Made by a program: the position numbers and the translations under genes. A model generated the notes under the pieces. It was given only the letters and a program-made list of their open reading frames with translations, was not told where the DNA came from and searched no databases. A stretch of DNA of 64,000 nt from Rhizobiales bacterium TNE-4 (GTDB lineage: Bacteria; Pseudomonadota; Alphaproteobacteria; Rhizobiales; Beijerinckiaceae), in the NCBI GenBank assembly GCA_019083985.1, contig JAHRCV010000001.1:496001-560000 (forward strand), read 5' to 3'. How positions within the stretch are numbered: the first letter of the stretch is position 1; each line of letters starts with the position of its first letter. Shown in pieces: positions 43,194-52,598 of this stretch.

Positions 43194-44363
43194 ATGCCCG
43201 CCTCTCTTGAGCCTTCTCGCCGCAGCCACGTCGCGCCTTTCATCGCCATGGATGTGATGGCCGAAGCGGGCATTCTGGAGAGGGCTGGGCGCGCCATCGC
43301 CCATATGGAAGTCGGCCAACCTGGCGCTCCCGCCCCCCGCCTCGTCCGGGAGGCGGCCATGAAGGCGCTCGAAGATGGCCGGATCGGCTATACCGAGGCG
43401 CTCGGCATGATGTCGCTGAGAGAGCGCATCGCCCGCCATTATGCCGATCATTATGGTGTCGGCATCCCGGTCGAGCGTGTGGTGGTGACAACAGGATCGT
43501 CCGGCGGGTTCATCCTCGGCTTTCTCGCCATGTTCGACCCCGGCGCGCGCGTGGCGATTTCCGCACCCGGCTACCCCGCCTATCGCAACACCCTGTCAGC
43601 GCTCGGGCTCGTCCCCGTCGATATCGAAACCCATGCCGCTGGCGGCTGGGTGATGACGCCCGAAGCCATTGAGATGGCGCATCGCGACCAACCGCTTAAG
43701 GGCGTCTTGGCGATGAGCCCGGCCAATCCATCGGGCACCATGATGGACCGCGCGCAGTTGGATGCGTTGGCCAAAACCTGCCGCCGTCTCGGCATTTGGT
43801 TCATCTCGGATGAAATCTATCACGGGCTCGCTTACGACAAGAAGGAAGTCACGGCCTTGTCGGTTGATGACAACGCCGTCGTGATCAATTCCTTCTCGAA
43901 ATATTATTGCATGACGGGATGGCGCGTCGGCTGGATGATCCTACCCGAAGCCTTGGTGCGCCCGGTCGAGCGGCTGGCGCAGTCGCTCTATATTTCTGTG
44001 CCGAAGCTCAGCCAAATCGCGGCCGAAGCGGCGTTTGGCGCGACTGAAGAGCTTGAAGTTATTAAAGCCGGCTATGCCAAGAACCGGTCACTTCTTCTGA
44101 ACGAATTGCCGCGCATTGGCATCGACAAGCTGTTGCCCTGCGACGGCGCATTTTACGTCTATGCCGATATTTCGCGCTTCACCAATGACTCCATGGGTTT
44201 CTGCAAGCGCCTTTTGGAAGAACAAGGCATTGCCGGTGCACCGGGGATGGATTTTGATCCCGCCCGCGGGCATCATTTCATGCGGCTTTCTTTTGCGGGC
44301 ACGCATGAGGATTGCGTGGCGAGTGTGCAAGGGCTCGAACGATTTTTGAAAGGCGGCACATGA
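43194..44363 (+). CDS. PLP-dependent aminotransferase, fold type I (aspartate aminotransferase family)
   Basis: 389 residues. Motifs include GRIGYTEALGMMSLRERIAR, SPANPSGTMMDRAQLDAL, the PLP-aspartate in IWFISDEIYHGLAYD and the Schiff-base Lys in NSFSKYYCMTGWRVGW (about residue 235), with Arg binding the substrate carboxylate in the C-terminal HHFMRLSFAG. It belongs to subgroup I-gamma/AlaA-like; substrate not assignable. The ORF continues upstream to 43113, but MPASLEPSRR at 43194 is the conserved start. The stop overlaps the next gene (ATGA). Confidence 0.92.
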   Translation: MPASLEPSRRSHVAPFIAMDVMAEAGILERAGRAIAHMEVGQPGAPAPRLVREAAMKALEDGRIGYTEALGMMSLRERIARHYADHYGVGIPVERVVVTTGSSGGFILGFLAMFDPGARVAISAPGYPAYRNTLSALGLVPVDIETHAAGGWVMTPEAIEMAHRDQPLKGVLAMSPANPSGTMMDRAQLDALAKTCRRLGIWFISDEIYHGLAYDKKEVTALSVDDNAVVINSFSKYYCMTGWRVGWMILPEALVRPVERLAQSLYISVPKLSQIAAEAAFGATEELEVIKAGYAKNRSLLLNELPRIGIDKLLPCDGAFYVYADISRFTNDSMGFCKRLLEEQGIAGAPGMDFDPARGHHFMRLSFAGTHEDCVASVQGLERFLKGGT

Positions 44364-45214
44364 TTGTCAAAAGCGGCTTTTTATCTTTTTTCATTCTGCT
44401 TTTTGCGGTGGCCCCCTCACGGGCCGAAATTGTTGAAACACCATTCAAGATCCCTGTGACGGTCACATTGCGTGATGGATCGGCGCTCAAGCATAATGTG
44501 ATTGTCACGCGCTTTCAGGACAATGAGCGCAAACCCTCGCGTTTCATGGTGATCCTGCATGGTCGGGCAGGAACGCCTTCTGAGCGCAGCGCCTATGGCC
44601 GGACGCGCTTTGCTGAAATCGCGCGCGATTTTGCCACGCAAGGCTATGCGGTCTACGTGCCGACGCGGATTGGCTATGGCGACACCGGTGGGCCTGACAT
44701 CGAGGATACAGGACGGTGCAATGCCAAGGATTACGCCAGCGGCATGGCACCGGCGACCGATGAGGTGCTGCAAATCATCGCTTCAATCCGCAAGGAGCCT
44801 GACATTGGCAACAGTTCGGGCGTTATCATCGGCCAATCTGTTGGTGGATTGCTGTCGGTCTCGCTTGCGGCGCGCAACGTGCCGCGTGTTGTCGCTTACG
44901 TGAATTTTGCCGGTGGATCAGGCGGCGATCCCAAAGGCCGCCCGGGCCAACCGTGCGATCCCACGAAGCTCTCGCAAGCCTATGCGCAGTTTGGTGCGAA
45001 AGCACGCACGCCTGTTTTATGGCTCTACAGCGCCAACGATTTGTACTGGGGCCCGGATCTACCGCGCGAATGGTTTGCGGCGTTTAAGAAGGCGGGCGGT
45101 CGTGGACGCTTTGTCGCCTTGCCGCCGCATGGTGATGACGGACATTCGAGCTTCACGCGCAATCGTGCGGCATGGCGCGAAACGGTGACACAGTTTTTGC
45201 AAAGTCCGCACTGA
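44360..45214 (+). CDS. Exported alpha/beta-hydrolase (dienelactone hydrolase-like)
   Basis: 284 residues with a signal peptide (MIVKSGFLSFFILLFAVAPS, cleavage after SRA). Nucleophile elbow GQSVGG (Ser), oxyanion HGRAGTPSERSAYG and late catalytic His in LPPHGDDGHSSF. It is coupled to the aminotransferase by ATGA overlap although its product goes to the periplasm, so the shared transcript may not mean shared pathway. Substrate unknown. Confidence 0.85.
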   Translation: MIVKSGFLSFFILLFAVAPSRAEIVETPFKIPVTVTLRDGSALKHNVIVTRFQDNERKPSRFMVILHGRAGTPSERSAYGRTRFAEIARDFATQGYAVYVPTRIGYGDTGGPDIEDTGRCNAKDYASGMAPATDEVLQIIASIRKEPDIGNSSGVIIGQSVGGLLSVSLAARNVPRVVAYVNFAGGSGGDPKGRPGQPCDPTKLSQAYAQFGAKARTPVLWLYSANDLYWGPDLPREWFAAFKKAGGRGRFVALPPHGDDGHSSFTRNRAAWRETVTQFLQSPH

Positions 45215-45243
45215 AGATCAGGCGCGGCGTAGAGGCTATTAAA

Positions 45244-45269
45244 AAAACCCCGGCTTTCGCCGGGGTTTT
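45244..45269. terminator. Rho-independent terminator (bidirectional)
   Basis: Perfect stem AAAACCCCGGC (45244-45254) / GCCGGGGTTTT (45259-45269), loop TTTC, in an A-run on one side and T-run on the other. It serves both the hydrolase gene and rne, which end on either side of it. Confidence 0.94.
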
Positions 45270-45279
45270 CTTGATTGTG

Positions 45280-48051
45280 TTATTGACCAGTCAGCCCCGC
45301 TTTGGCGCGGGCCCACCAACCACCTTTTTTCGGCTTTGTCGGATCGCCGACAACAACCGGTTCCGTTGTGATTGGTTCTGGCGCGGGCTCCGGTACGGGT
45401 GCCGGTGCGACGGTTTCCACAAATTGCGGTGCTTCGACTTTCGCAGGCGTGGGTTCGACAATGTCGATCACGCGCACTTGCGGTGCGGGGGCTTCCGGCG
45501 GTTCAGTCCGTGCTTCGGCGATATCGGCAGCCACTTCCGTCGCTTCGGTCTCGCCTTCACCTTCACCATCTGTCTCGGGCAGGAGGTTGCCGTTTTCGTC
45601 ACGCTCGCGGCGATTGCGACGGCCACCGCGACGACCACGACGGCGCCGGCCACGTTCGCGGCCTTCCTCGTCCTTCTCGTCACTTGTATCGACCTGATCG
45701 ATGCGTTCACCAGAGAAGGGCGCGACATCAATATCGGGCTGCGGCGCATCAAGCGGCATCGGCATATCGCCCACAGCCACCATCTCCGTTTGCTCACCAT
45801 GGCGCTCGCGCTCGCCACCGCGACGGCGACGACGACGGCGACGACGGCCATTGCCATCTTCGCGCTCGCCCCGTTCACCGCGTTCGCCACGCTCGCCGCG
45901 TTCTGAACGCTGTTCTTCCTCGGCTTCAGCCTCCTCGTCGATTTCATCGACGATGTCGTCGTCCTCCGGCTCTTCCGGCATGACGATCGAGTCGACCTTC
46001 ACCGTCGCGTTCTGGCGGATTTCGTGCGGCTGCACCATCTCGCCCTTTTCGATGGCAAAGGCATGCGTACCGGTTTGGGTTTCATCCGCCAGCACCGTGA
46101 TGTTGACGTTGAAACGATCTTCCAGTCCGCGCAGATGGCTGCGCTTCTGGTTGAGGATATAGAGCGCCACTTCCGTCCGTGTGCGAACGATGAGGTGATG
46201 CGAATTCGACTTGATGAGGTTTTCCTCGATCGCGCGCAGCACATGCAACGCAATCGACGGCACCGAACGGACATAGCCAATGCCCAAGCAATGCGGGCAT
46301 TGCACGCTCGAACCTTCGACGACCCCCGTACGAATACGCTGACGCGACATTTCGAGTAGGCCGAATGGTGAGATGCGTCCGACCTGGATCCGCGCGCGGT
46401 CGTTCTTCAGCGCATCTTTCAGGCGGCGCTCCACCGCGCGATTGTTGCGGTGCTCTTCCATGTCGATGAAGTCGATCACGATGAGACCGGCCAGATCGCG
46501 CAAGCGGAGCTGACGGGCCACTTCATCGGCCGCTTCGCAATTCGTCTTGAGCGCCGTGTCCTCGATATTATGCTCGCGCGTGGCGCGGCCCGAGTTCACG
46601 TCGATCGCGACCAGCGCTTCCGTCTGGTTGATGACCAGATAGCCGCCTGATTTTAACGTCACTTGGTTCGAGAACATCGCATCGAGCTGGCCTTCCACGC
46701 CATAGCGCGGGAAGAGCGGCTGGCTTTCGCGATAAGGCTTCACATTCTTCGCATGGCTCGGCATGAGCATGCGCATGAATTCCTTCGCTTCGCGATAGGC
46801 GGTCTCGCCCGAGACGAGAACCTCGTCGATGTCCTTGTTATAGAGGTCGCGAATGGCGCGCTTGACGAGCGAGCCTTCTTCATAGACGAGCGCCGGCGCT
46901 GTCGATTGCAACGTATGCTCGCGCACCGTTTCCCACAGACGCAGGAGATATTCGAAATCGCGCTTGATCTCCGCCTTGGTGCGCGATGCACCCGCCGTGC
47001 GGAGAATGACGCCCATGCCATCCGGCACCTCGAGCTCACCCGCGACTTCCTTCAGGCGCTTGCGATCAACCGCATTGGTGATCTTGCGCGAAATGCCACC
47101 GCCACGGCCGGTGTTCGGCATCAGCACGGAATAACGGCCCGCGAGCGACAAATAGGTCGTCAGCGCTGCGCCCTTATTGCCGCGCTCTTCTTTGACGACC
47201 TGCACGAGCAGAATCTGTCGACGCTTGATGACTTCCTGGATCTTATATTGCTTGCGGGCGTAACGCGGACGCTCCGGAATATCTTCCATCGCATCGCCGC
47301 CGCCGACCTGCTCGATCGTATTGTCTTCTTCTGAGCGTTCGATTTCGGTCAGTTCGCCATTGCCGCCTTCAGTGCTGCCGGCATGGCTCTCATCATGATG
47401 GCTCTCGTCATGATGGGCTTCATCATGCGGTTGGGCCGCATCATGCTGGCCGGCGTCATGCGGAGCGTCATGAGCGGTCGCGTCTGGCGCGGCCTCAGAT
47501 GCGTTGGCGTCCGTCTGAGCCGGCGTGTCATTCGCAGCAGCAAGATCGACGGGGGCAAGCGCGTCGCCCGCTTCAATCGCGTCAGCAACGATCGCTTCGG
47601 AGAGATGTTCGCTCTCCGTGCCTTCGTCGGTCCCCGCATCTTCACTGACTGTTTCGGTGTGATGGGCTGAACGGGCGCGTGCTTCACCACCCCGGCCATT
47701 GCGGCGGTTGCGGCGGTTGCGGCGACGTTCGGCACCGTCATCGTCGAAATCGCCTTCGCGTTCAGCGCGCGCATCTTCTTCAAGAAGAGCCTGCCGATCA
47801 GCAACCGGGATTTGATAATAATCGGGGTGAATTTCGCTGAAGGCGAGGAAGCCATGGCGGTTGCCGCCATAATCAACGAAAGCCGCCTGCAGCGACGGCT
47901 CAACGCGCGTCACCTTGGCGAGATAGATATTGCCGCGAAGCTGTTTTTTATTGGCGCTTTCGAAATCGAATTCTTCGACGCGATTACCACGCACCACCAC
48001 GACCCGGGTTTCTTCCGGGTGTGAGGCGTCGATGAGCATTTTGTTGGCCAT
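45280..48051 (-). CDS. rne: Ribonuclease E
   Basis: 923 residues. The catalytic N-terminal half contains an S1 domain that is split by a long acidic/basic insertion (about residues 85-262), including a His/Asp-rich tract near 194-223. The DNase I-like catalytic region has AIDVNSGRATREHNIEDTAL and VIDFIDMEEHRNNRAVERRL, and the zinc-link is CPHC in GSSVQCPHCLGIGYVRS. The C-terminal part is Arg/Glu/Gly-rich (natively disordered; degradosome scaffold/RNA binding). RNase E starts mRNA decay and rRNA processing. A long structured leader precedes it, and the downstream terminator is shared. Confidence 0.95.
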   Translation of the reverse strand: MANKMLIDASHPEETRVVVVRGNRVEEFDFESANKKQLRGNIYLAKVTRVEPSLQAAFVDYGGNRHGFLAFSEIHPDYYQIPVADRQALLEEDARAEREGDFDDDGAERRRNRRNRRNGRGGEARARSAHHTETVSEDAGTDEGTESEHLSEAIVADAIEAGDALAPVDLAAANDTPAQTDANASEAAPDATAHDAPHDAGQHDAAQPHDEAHHDESHHDESHAGSTEGGNGELTEIERSEEDNTIEQVGGGDAMEDIPERPRYARKQYKIQEVIKRRQILLVQVVKEERGNKGAALTTYLSLAGRYSVLMPNTGRGGGISRKITNAVDRKRLKEVAGELEVPDGMGVILRTAGASRTKAEIKRDFEYLLRLWETVREHTLQSTAPALVYEEGSLVKRAIRDLYNKDIDEVLVSGETAYREAKEFMRMLMPSHAKNVKPYRESQPLFPRYGVEGQLDAMFSNQVTLKSGGYLVINQTEALVAIDVNSGRATREHNIEDTALKTNCEAADEVARQLRLRDLAGLIVIDFIDMEEHRNNRAVERRLKDALKNDRARIQVGRISPFGLLEMSRQRIRTGVVEGSSVQCPHCLGIGYVRSVPSIALHVLRAIEENLIKSNSHHLIVRTRTEVALYILNQKRSHLRGLEDRFNVNITVLADETQTGTHAFAIEKGEMVQPHEIRQNATVKVDSIVMPEEPEDDDIVDEIDEEAEAEEEQRSERGERGERGERGEREDGNGRRRRRRRRRGGERERHGEQTEMVAVGDMPMPLDAPQPDIDVAPFSGERIDQVDTSDEKDEEGRERGRRRRGRRGGRRNRRERDENGNLLPETDGEGEGETEATEVAADIAEARTEPPEAPAPQVRVIDIVEPTPAKVEAPQFVETVAPAPVPEPAPEPITTEPVVVGDPTKPKKGGWWARAKAGLTGQ

Positions 48052-48641
48052 GAGGGTCTCTCGATGGCGCGCAGTTCGGCCTTGGATCTGGGCCTGCCAT
48101 GTCGGGCCGCCGTAGACCAAGCAGGTGCGGCGGGACTAAAGGCAGGAGGGTCGAAGGGAAATGAGCTGCGCGCGATTGCCGTCCGCGACTGCGGACAGGG
48201 GTTGCGCGGAAAGCCGAGGGCAGGGCGGAGACAGGCTGACGGCGAAGCGGCGGGTGAAGGCACGAAGCCTTCCCGTTCTGCACAACTTCGCACCGGAGCA
48301 TCAGCCTCACGCCGGATACCTCGACACCGTTTCGGGGCCGGATCACGTCTCCAAGGAGAGGTCCGGCGGCGGGTGGGGAGGGCGGCATAAGCCTCGACTC
48401 CCCGGAAAATCACTGTTCGGCGGGCGGGCGCGTACGACACCGGAAGACCGGCAGGCGCTCCTCGCGAACTCCGGCGGAGAAACACCTCTCCAACACGGAC
48501 ATCGTCGAACCCTTCTTCATTACCGGTCCGGGACCCGATTTGGCAAGCATTGCGTGCGCTTGCGGCCGCCCTGCCGTTACGAGCGGTTAACGCCCGCCGC
48601 GCGATAGGGTAGAGGAGGGCAGGGATCACGGAACGGATGGC
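48052..48641. promoter_or_regulatory. Long divergent leader of rne and amiC
   Basis: 590 bp without a supported gene. It contains perfect hairpins such as GTCCGC (48181-48186) / GCGGAC (48191-48196) and GAAGGC (48256-48261) / GCCTTC (48267-48272), in GC-rich surroundings. In other proteobacteria the rne 5' UTR is long and mediates autoregulation by RNase E, and this region fits that model. Confidence 0.55.
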
Positions 48642-49898
48642 ATGGCCCATATCCGGTTGAACAGTCTGGCTTTCGGGGCGATCGCGTGCGTGCTGGCGCT
48701 GGCCGGGCCTGTGGCTGGCCAACCCAAACCCGCGCCTGCCGCCCCCAACGCGATCACCACGAGCCTGAAAGCGCCCGTGGCGACCGACGGCGAAATCACC
48801 GTCTCCTCCGGGAAGACGGTGCTTTCTGTGATGCTGGCGACCTCATTGCCGCTCAAACTGGCAGTGATGTCCAAGCCCGATCGGATCGTCGTCGATCTGC
48901 CCGAGGTCAATTTCCAACTCGCGCCTGATCTTGGACGCAAGCCGCAAGGCCTCATCAAGTCGGCCCGGTTCGGTCTGTTCGCGCCTGGGCGTTCGCGCAT
49001 CGTGATCGAATTGACGGGCCCAGCTTTGCCGAAAGCCGAGGTCAGCCCGGTCCTTGGTGGGGCGGCCCATAAGCTTGATCTGACCCTAGACCCCGTCTCG
49101 GCGGAGGCCTTCCAGCGCGCGGTTCAGGCCAGCGCGCCCCTGCCGGACGGCAAAAAGGCCGAACTCCCCACCGTCCCGCAGGGCGATACCCGCCCTCTGA
49201 TCGTGCTCGATCCCGGCCATGGTGGGATCGACAATGGCGCGACAGGCGTGGGGCAAGCGCTCGAAAAGGACGTTGTTCTGGTTTTTGCCCGGGATTTGAA
49301 GGCCAAGCTTGAGGCGACCGGCAAATATCGCGTTGTGATGACGCGCGATCGCGACGTCTTCGTCTCGCTCGGCGATCGGGTGAAGATGGCGCAGAAGCTG
49401 GGTGCGGCTCTCTTTATATCTATTCACGCCGATACGCTTTCAGCCGCCCCCTCTGTGCGGGGCTTCACCGTCTATACCGGGTCTGAGAAGGCGAGTGACG
49501 CGGAAGCGGCCCGCTTGGCCGAGGCCGAAAACCTGTCCGACCAGATTGCCGGCGTCGACAATGAAGATGAAAGCGACGAGATCGCCGGCATCCTCGGCGA
49601 TCTGACGTTGCGTGAGACGCGCTCTTATTCGCATCTGTTTGCTCGGACCTTGGTCGGCCAGATGAGCGGCGGGACGAAAGCCAACAAGAACCCGCATCGG
49701 TCGGCCCGGTTCCGTGTGCTGCGGGCACCCGATGTGCCCTCGGTTCTGCTCGAGCTTGGCTATCTCTCATCGAAAACCGACGCCGAGATGCTGAAAGATC
49801 CGGCATGGCGCGACCAGACGGCCAGCACCATCGCTGCGGCCATTAACACCTTCATGGCACCCCGGCTGGCGGCCGGCGAGGGGCAGGCCAAACCCTAA
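48642..49898 (+). CDS. amiC: N-acetylmuramoyl-L-alanine amidase
   Basis: 418 residues. Signal peptide (MAHIRLNSLAFGAIACVLAL, cleavage near VAG), AMIN domain (about 45-145, binds peptidoglycan) and a C-terminal Amidase_3 zinc domain with VLDPGHGGIDNGATG (His193), ALEKDVVLVFAR (metal Glu), SIHADTLSAAP (second His) and LLELGYLSSKTDAEM (catalytic Glu). It cleaves stem peptides from MurNAc during septum splitting. Followed by the PBP1A gene, a conserved pair in this order; AmiA/B/C cannot be separated by sequence, and the symbol is a convention. Confidence 0.92.
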   Translation: MAHIRLNSLAFGAIACVLALAGPVAGQPKPAPAAPNAITTSLKAPVATDGEITVSSGKTVLSVMLATSLPLKLAVMSKPDRIVVDLPEVNFQLAPDLGRKPQGLIKSARFGLFAPGRSRIVIELTGPALPKAEVSPVLGGAAHKLDLTLDPVSAEAFQRAVQASAPLPDGKKAELPTVPQGDTRPLIVLDPGHGGIDNGATGVGQALEKDVVLVFARDLKAKLEATGKYRVVMTRDRDVFVSLGDRVKMAQKLGAALFISIHADTLSAAPSVRGFTVYTGSEKASDAEAARLAEAENLSDQIAGVDNEDESDEIAGILGDLTLRETRSYSHLFARTLVGQMSGGTKANKNPHRSARFRVLRAPDVPSVLLELGYLSSKTDAEMLKDPAWRDQTASTIAAAINTFMAPRLAAGEGQAKP

Positions 49899-50112
49899 GC
49901 CACACTCTGTGGCACCTGTCTCTTTTCCACCACAATGGTGCGCCAGATCAGCAAAGGCCGCGTCGGCGCGATTCCGGAAGCCTCTGTCATGTGGTATCGG
50001 CTTCGCGCAGAGGGGAACTTGCCGTTACGTCCGTCGATTGCGGGTAGAGGTGGAGTTCGCTGATCGTGCCTGTCCGCGCGGCGGAGGGCACTCCTGTGAA
50101 TGATTTGGGCTC

Positions 50113-52536
50113 ATGCGCTACGTCCTGCGGTTTATCGGCTTCCTCTTTACGATCGGCGCGATCCTTTTCGTGATCGGCGCGGCGGGCGCAGGCTTTGTCA
50201 TTTGGAAATACTCGCAGGATCTGCCTGACTACACGACACTCGCCAATCATGAACCGGCCGTGATGACGCGCGTGCATGCGGGCGATGGTAGTCTCGTCGC
50301 GGAATATGCGCGCGAACGCCGCCTGTTCGTCCCGATCCAGGCTGTGCCCAAGCAGATCGTTGCCGCGTTCCTTTCGGCCGAAGACAAGAATTTCTACAAA
50401 CATCCGGGCATCGATCCGGAAGGCATTTTGCGTGCGGCCGCTTATTACTTCAAACGCGACCGCGGTCGCCGCCCGCAGGGTGCATCGACCATCACGCAGC
50501 AGGTTGCGAAAAACTTCCTTCTGTCGAGCGAACAGACCTTCGATCGCAAGATCAAGGAAATGCTGGTCGCGCTCCGGATTGAAGACACCTACACCAAGGA
50601 CAAGATCCTCGAGCTTTATCTCAACGAGATCTATCTCGGCCTCAGCAATTACGGCATCGCAGCCGCCGCGCTGAACTATTTCGGCAAGTCCGTGCATGAG
50701 CTGACGCTGGCTGAAGCCGCGTATCTCGCGGCGCTGCCAAAAGCGCCGAACAATTACCATCCGTTCCGTCAGCGCGAGGCCGCCATCGAGCGCCGTAACT
50801 ATGTGCTCGATCGCATGATGGATAATGGGTACATCACCAAGGCCGAAGCCGACGAAGCCAAGAAGCAGCCGCTCGGCGTCAATCCCCGCGTGCTGTCGCC
50901 GAACTCGATTGCGGCCGGTTTCTTCGCCGAAGAAGTACGCCGTGAATTGTTCGAAAAATTCGGTGAGAAGAAGCTTTACGAGGGCGGCCTTTCGGTGCGC
51001 ACCACGCTCGATCCCAAGATGCAGCTGATGGCGCGTAAAGCGCTGACAGATGGTCTTGTGCGCTATGACGAAGCGCATGGCTGGCATGGTGTCGTACAGA
51101 AGATCGATATCGCACCGCCGCGCGATTGGGGCGTCGCTATCTCCGATGTTCCCCCGCTCGGCGATGTGCAGCCGTGGCGGCTGGCCGTCGTGCTCGACGT
51201 CACCGGCGACACGGCGCGGATCGGTATCCAGCCGAAGCGCGAAGTGTCGGGCGAAGTAGGCAAGGATCGTCTCACCGCCACGCTCAACAATGACAGCGTG
51301 AAGTGGACCCGCAAGACCGTGCGCCAAATCCTCGCGCCCGGCGATGTCATCTATGTCGAGCAAGACACGAAGACCAATGCCTGGCGCGTGCGACAGGTGC
51401 CGGAAATTTCCGGCGGCATTGTCGCGATGGACCCCTTCACCGGCCGCGTGCTGGCGATGGTGGGTGGCTTCTCGTTTGACCAATCGAAATTCAACCGCGC
51501 TACGCAAGCGCTGCGTCAGCCTGGCTCATCGTTCAAGCCCTTCGTCTACGCTACCGCGCTCGACAATGGTTACACGCCCTCAAGCGTCGTCATGGACGGG
51601 CCGATTGAAGTGGACCAAGGCGTTGGCCTCGAAATGTGGCGTCCGTCGAACTATGACGGCAAATTCGCAGGGCCGCGCACGCTGCGCTATGGCATCGAAC
51701 ATTCGAAGAATTTGATGACCGTGCGTCTCGCGCAAGATGTCGGCATGCCGCTAATTGCCGAATATGCGCGCCGCTTCGGCGTCTATGATGAAATGCTGCC
51801 GGTGCTCTCCATGTCACTCGGCGCGGGCGAAACGACCGTGCTGCGCATGACGACCGCCTATTCGATGTTTGTGAATGGCGGCAAGAAGATCAAGCCGACG
51901 CTGATCGACCGCATTCAGGATCGTTGGGGTCGCACCATCTATCGCCATGACGAGCGTGATTGCCTCGGCTGCGATGCGCGCTGGGCTGATCAGTCTGAAC
52001 CCAAACTCGTCGATAAGCGCGAGCAGGTGCTTGATCCGTTGACGGCTTATCAGGTGACCTCGATGCTTGAAGGCGTTGTGCAGCGTGGCACGGCGACGAC
52101 CATCAAGGCGGTGGGCAAGCCGCTCGCCGGTAAGACGGGCACAACCAACGATGCCAAGGATGTGTGGTTCGTCGGCTTCTCGCCGGACCTCGCCGTCGGT
52201 GTCTATCTCGGCTACGACCGGCCGCAATCGCTCGGCAATTCGGCAACCGCTGGCCAATACGCCGCGCCGATCTTTCGTGATTTCATGATGGCCGCCCTTG
52301 CGGACAAGCCGCCGACACCCTTCCGCGTGCCGGCCGGCATCAAGTTGATCCGCGTCTCCACAGGAACGGGCATGCGCGCGGGCCCGGATGATAAGGGCGC
52401 GCTGGCTGAAGCCTTCAAGCCCGGCACAGCACCGCCCGATACCTATTCGGTGATCGGTGCAGGCCCTGTAGGGGCAGGTGGCGTCTCGCCTGAAGCCGAA
52501 CGCGCTGTCGGTGCTGGGACTGGCGGTCTCTACTGA
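50113..52536 (+). CDS. mrcA: Bifunctional penicillin-binding protein 1A
   Basis: 807 residues. A single N-terminal membrane anchor (RFIGFLFTIGAILFVIGAAG) is followed by the glycosyltransferase domain with EDKNFYKHPGIDPEGILRAA and GASTITQQVAKNFLL, and the transpeptidase with SxxK (S472-K475 in QPGSSFKPFVYAT), SxN-type motif in the middle and KTGTTNDAKDVWF (K674). It polymerises and cross-links peptidoglycan at the inner membrane. The insert between the two catalytic domains is the OB-like segment of PBP1A. Order amiC-mrcA-prfB is conserved in alphaproteobacteria. Confidence 0.95.
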   Translation: MRYVLRFIGFLFTIGAILFVIGAAGAGFVIWKYSQDLPDYTTLANHEPAVMTRVHAGDGSLVAEYARERRLFVPIQAVPKQIVAAFLSAEDKNFYKHPGIDPEGILRAAAYYFKRDRGRRPQGASTITQQVAKNFLLSSEQTFDRKIKEMLVALRIEDTYTKDKILELYLNEIYLGLSNYGIAAAALNYFGKSVHELTLAEAAYLAALPKAPNNYHPFRQREAAIERRNYVLDRMMDNGYITKAEADEAKKQPLGVNPRVLSPNSIAAGFFAEEVRRELFEKFGEKKLYEGGLSVRTTLDPKMQLMARKALTDGLVRYDEAHGWHGVVQKIDIAPPRDWGVAISDVPPLGDVQPWRLAVVLDVTGDTARIGIQPKREVSGEVGKDRLTATLNNDSVKWTRKTVRQILAPGDVIYVEQDTKTNAWRVRQVPEISGGIVAMDPFTGRVLAMVGGFSFDQSKFNRATQALRQPGSSFKPFVYATALDNGYTPSSVVMDGPIEVDQGVGLEMWRPSNYDGKFAGPRTLRYGIEHSKNLMTVRLAQDVGMPLIAEYARRFGVYDEMLPVLSMSLGAGETTVLRMTTAYSMFVNGGKKIKPTLIDRIQDRWGRTIYRHDERDCLGCDARWADQSEPKLVDKREQVLDPLTAYQVTSMLEGVVQRGTATTIKAVGKPLAGKTGTTNDAKDVWFVGFSPDLAVGVYLGYDRPQSLGNSATAGQYAAPIFRDFMMAALADKPPTPFRVPAGIKLIRVSTGTGMRAGPDDKGALAEAFKPGTAPPDTYSVIGAGPVGAGGVSPEAERAVGAGTGGLY

Positions 52537-52598
52537 ATTTTTGACAGGGCAGGGCAGCGCGGGGTAATCGTCCCGCGCTATTTCGCATTGGAATCGTC

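Noticed and set aside
49987-51507. Long minus-strand ORF opposite the PBP1A gene
   Set aside because: Antisense shadow; the sense strand carries all PBP motifs.
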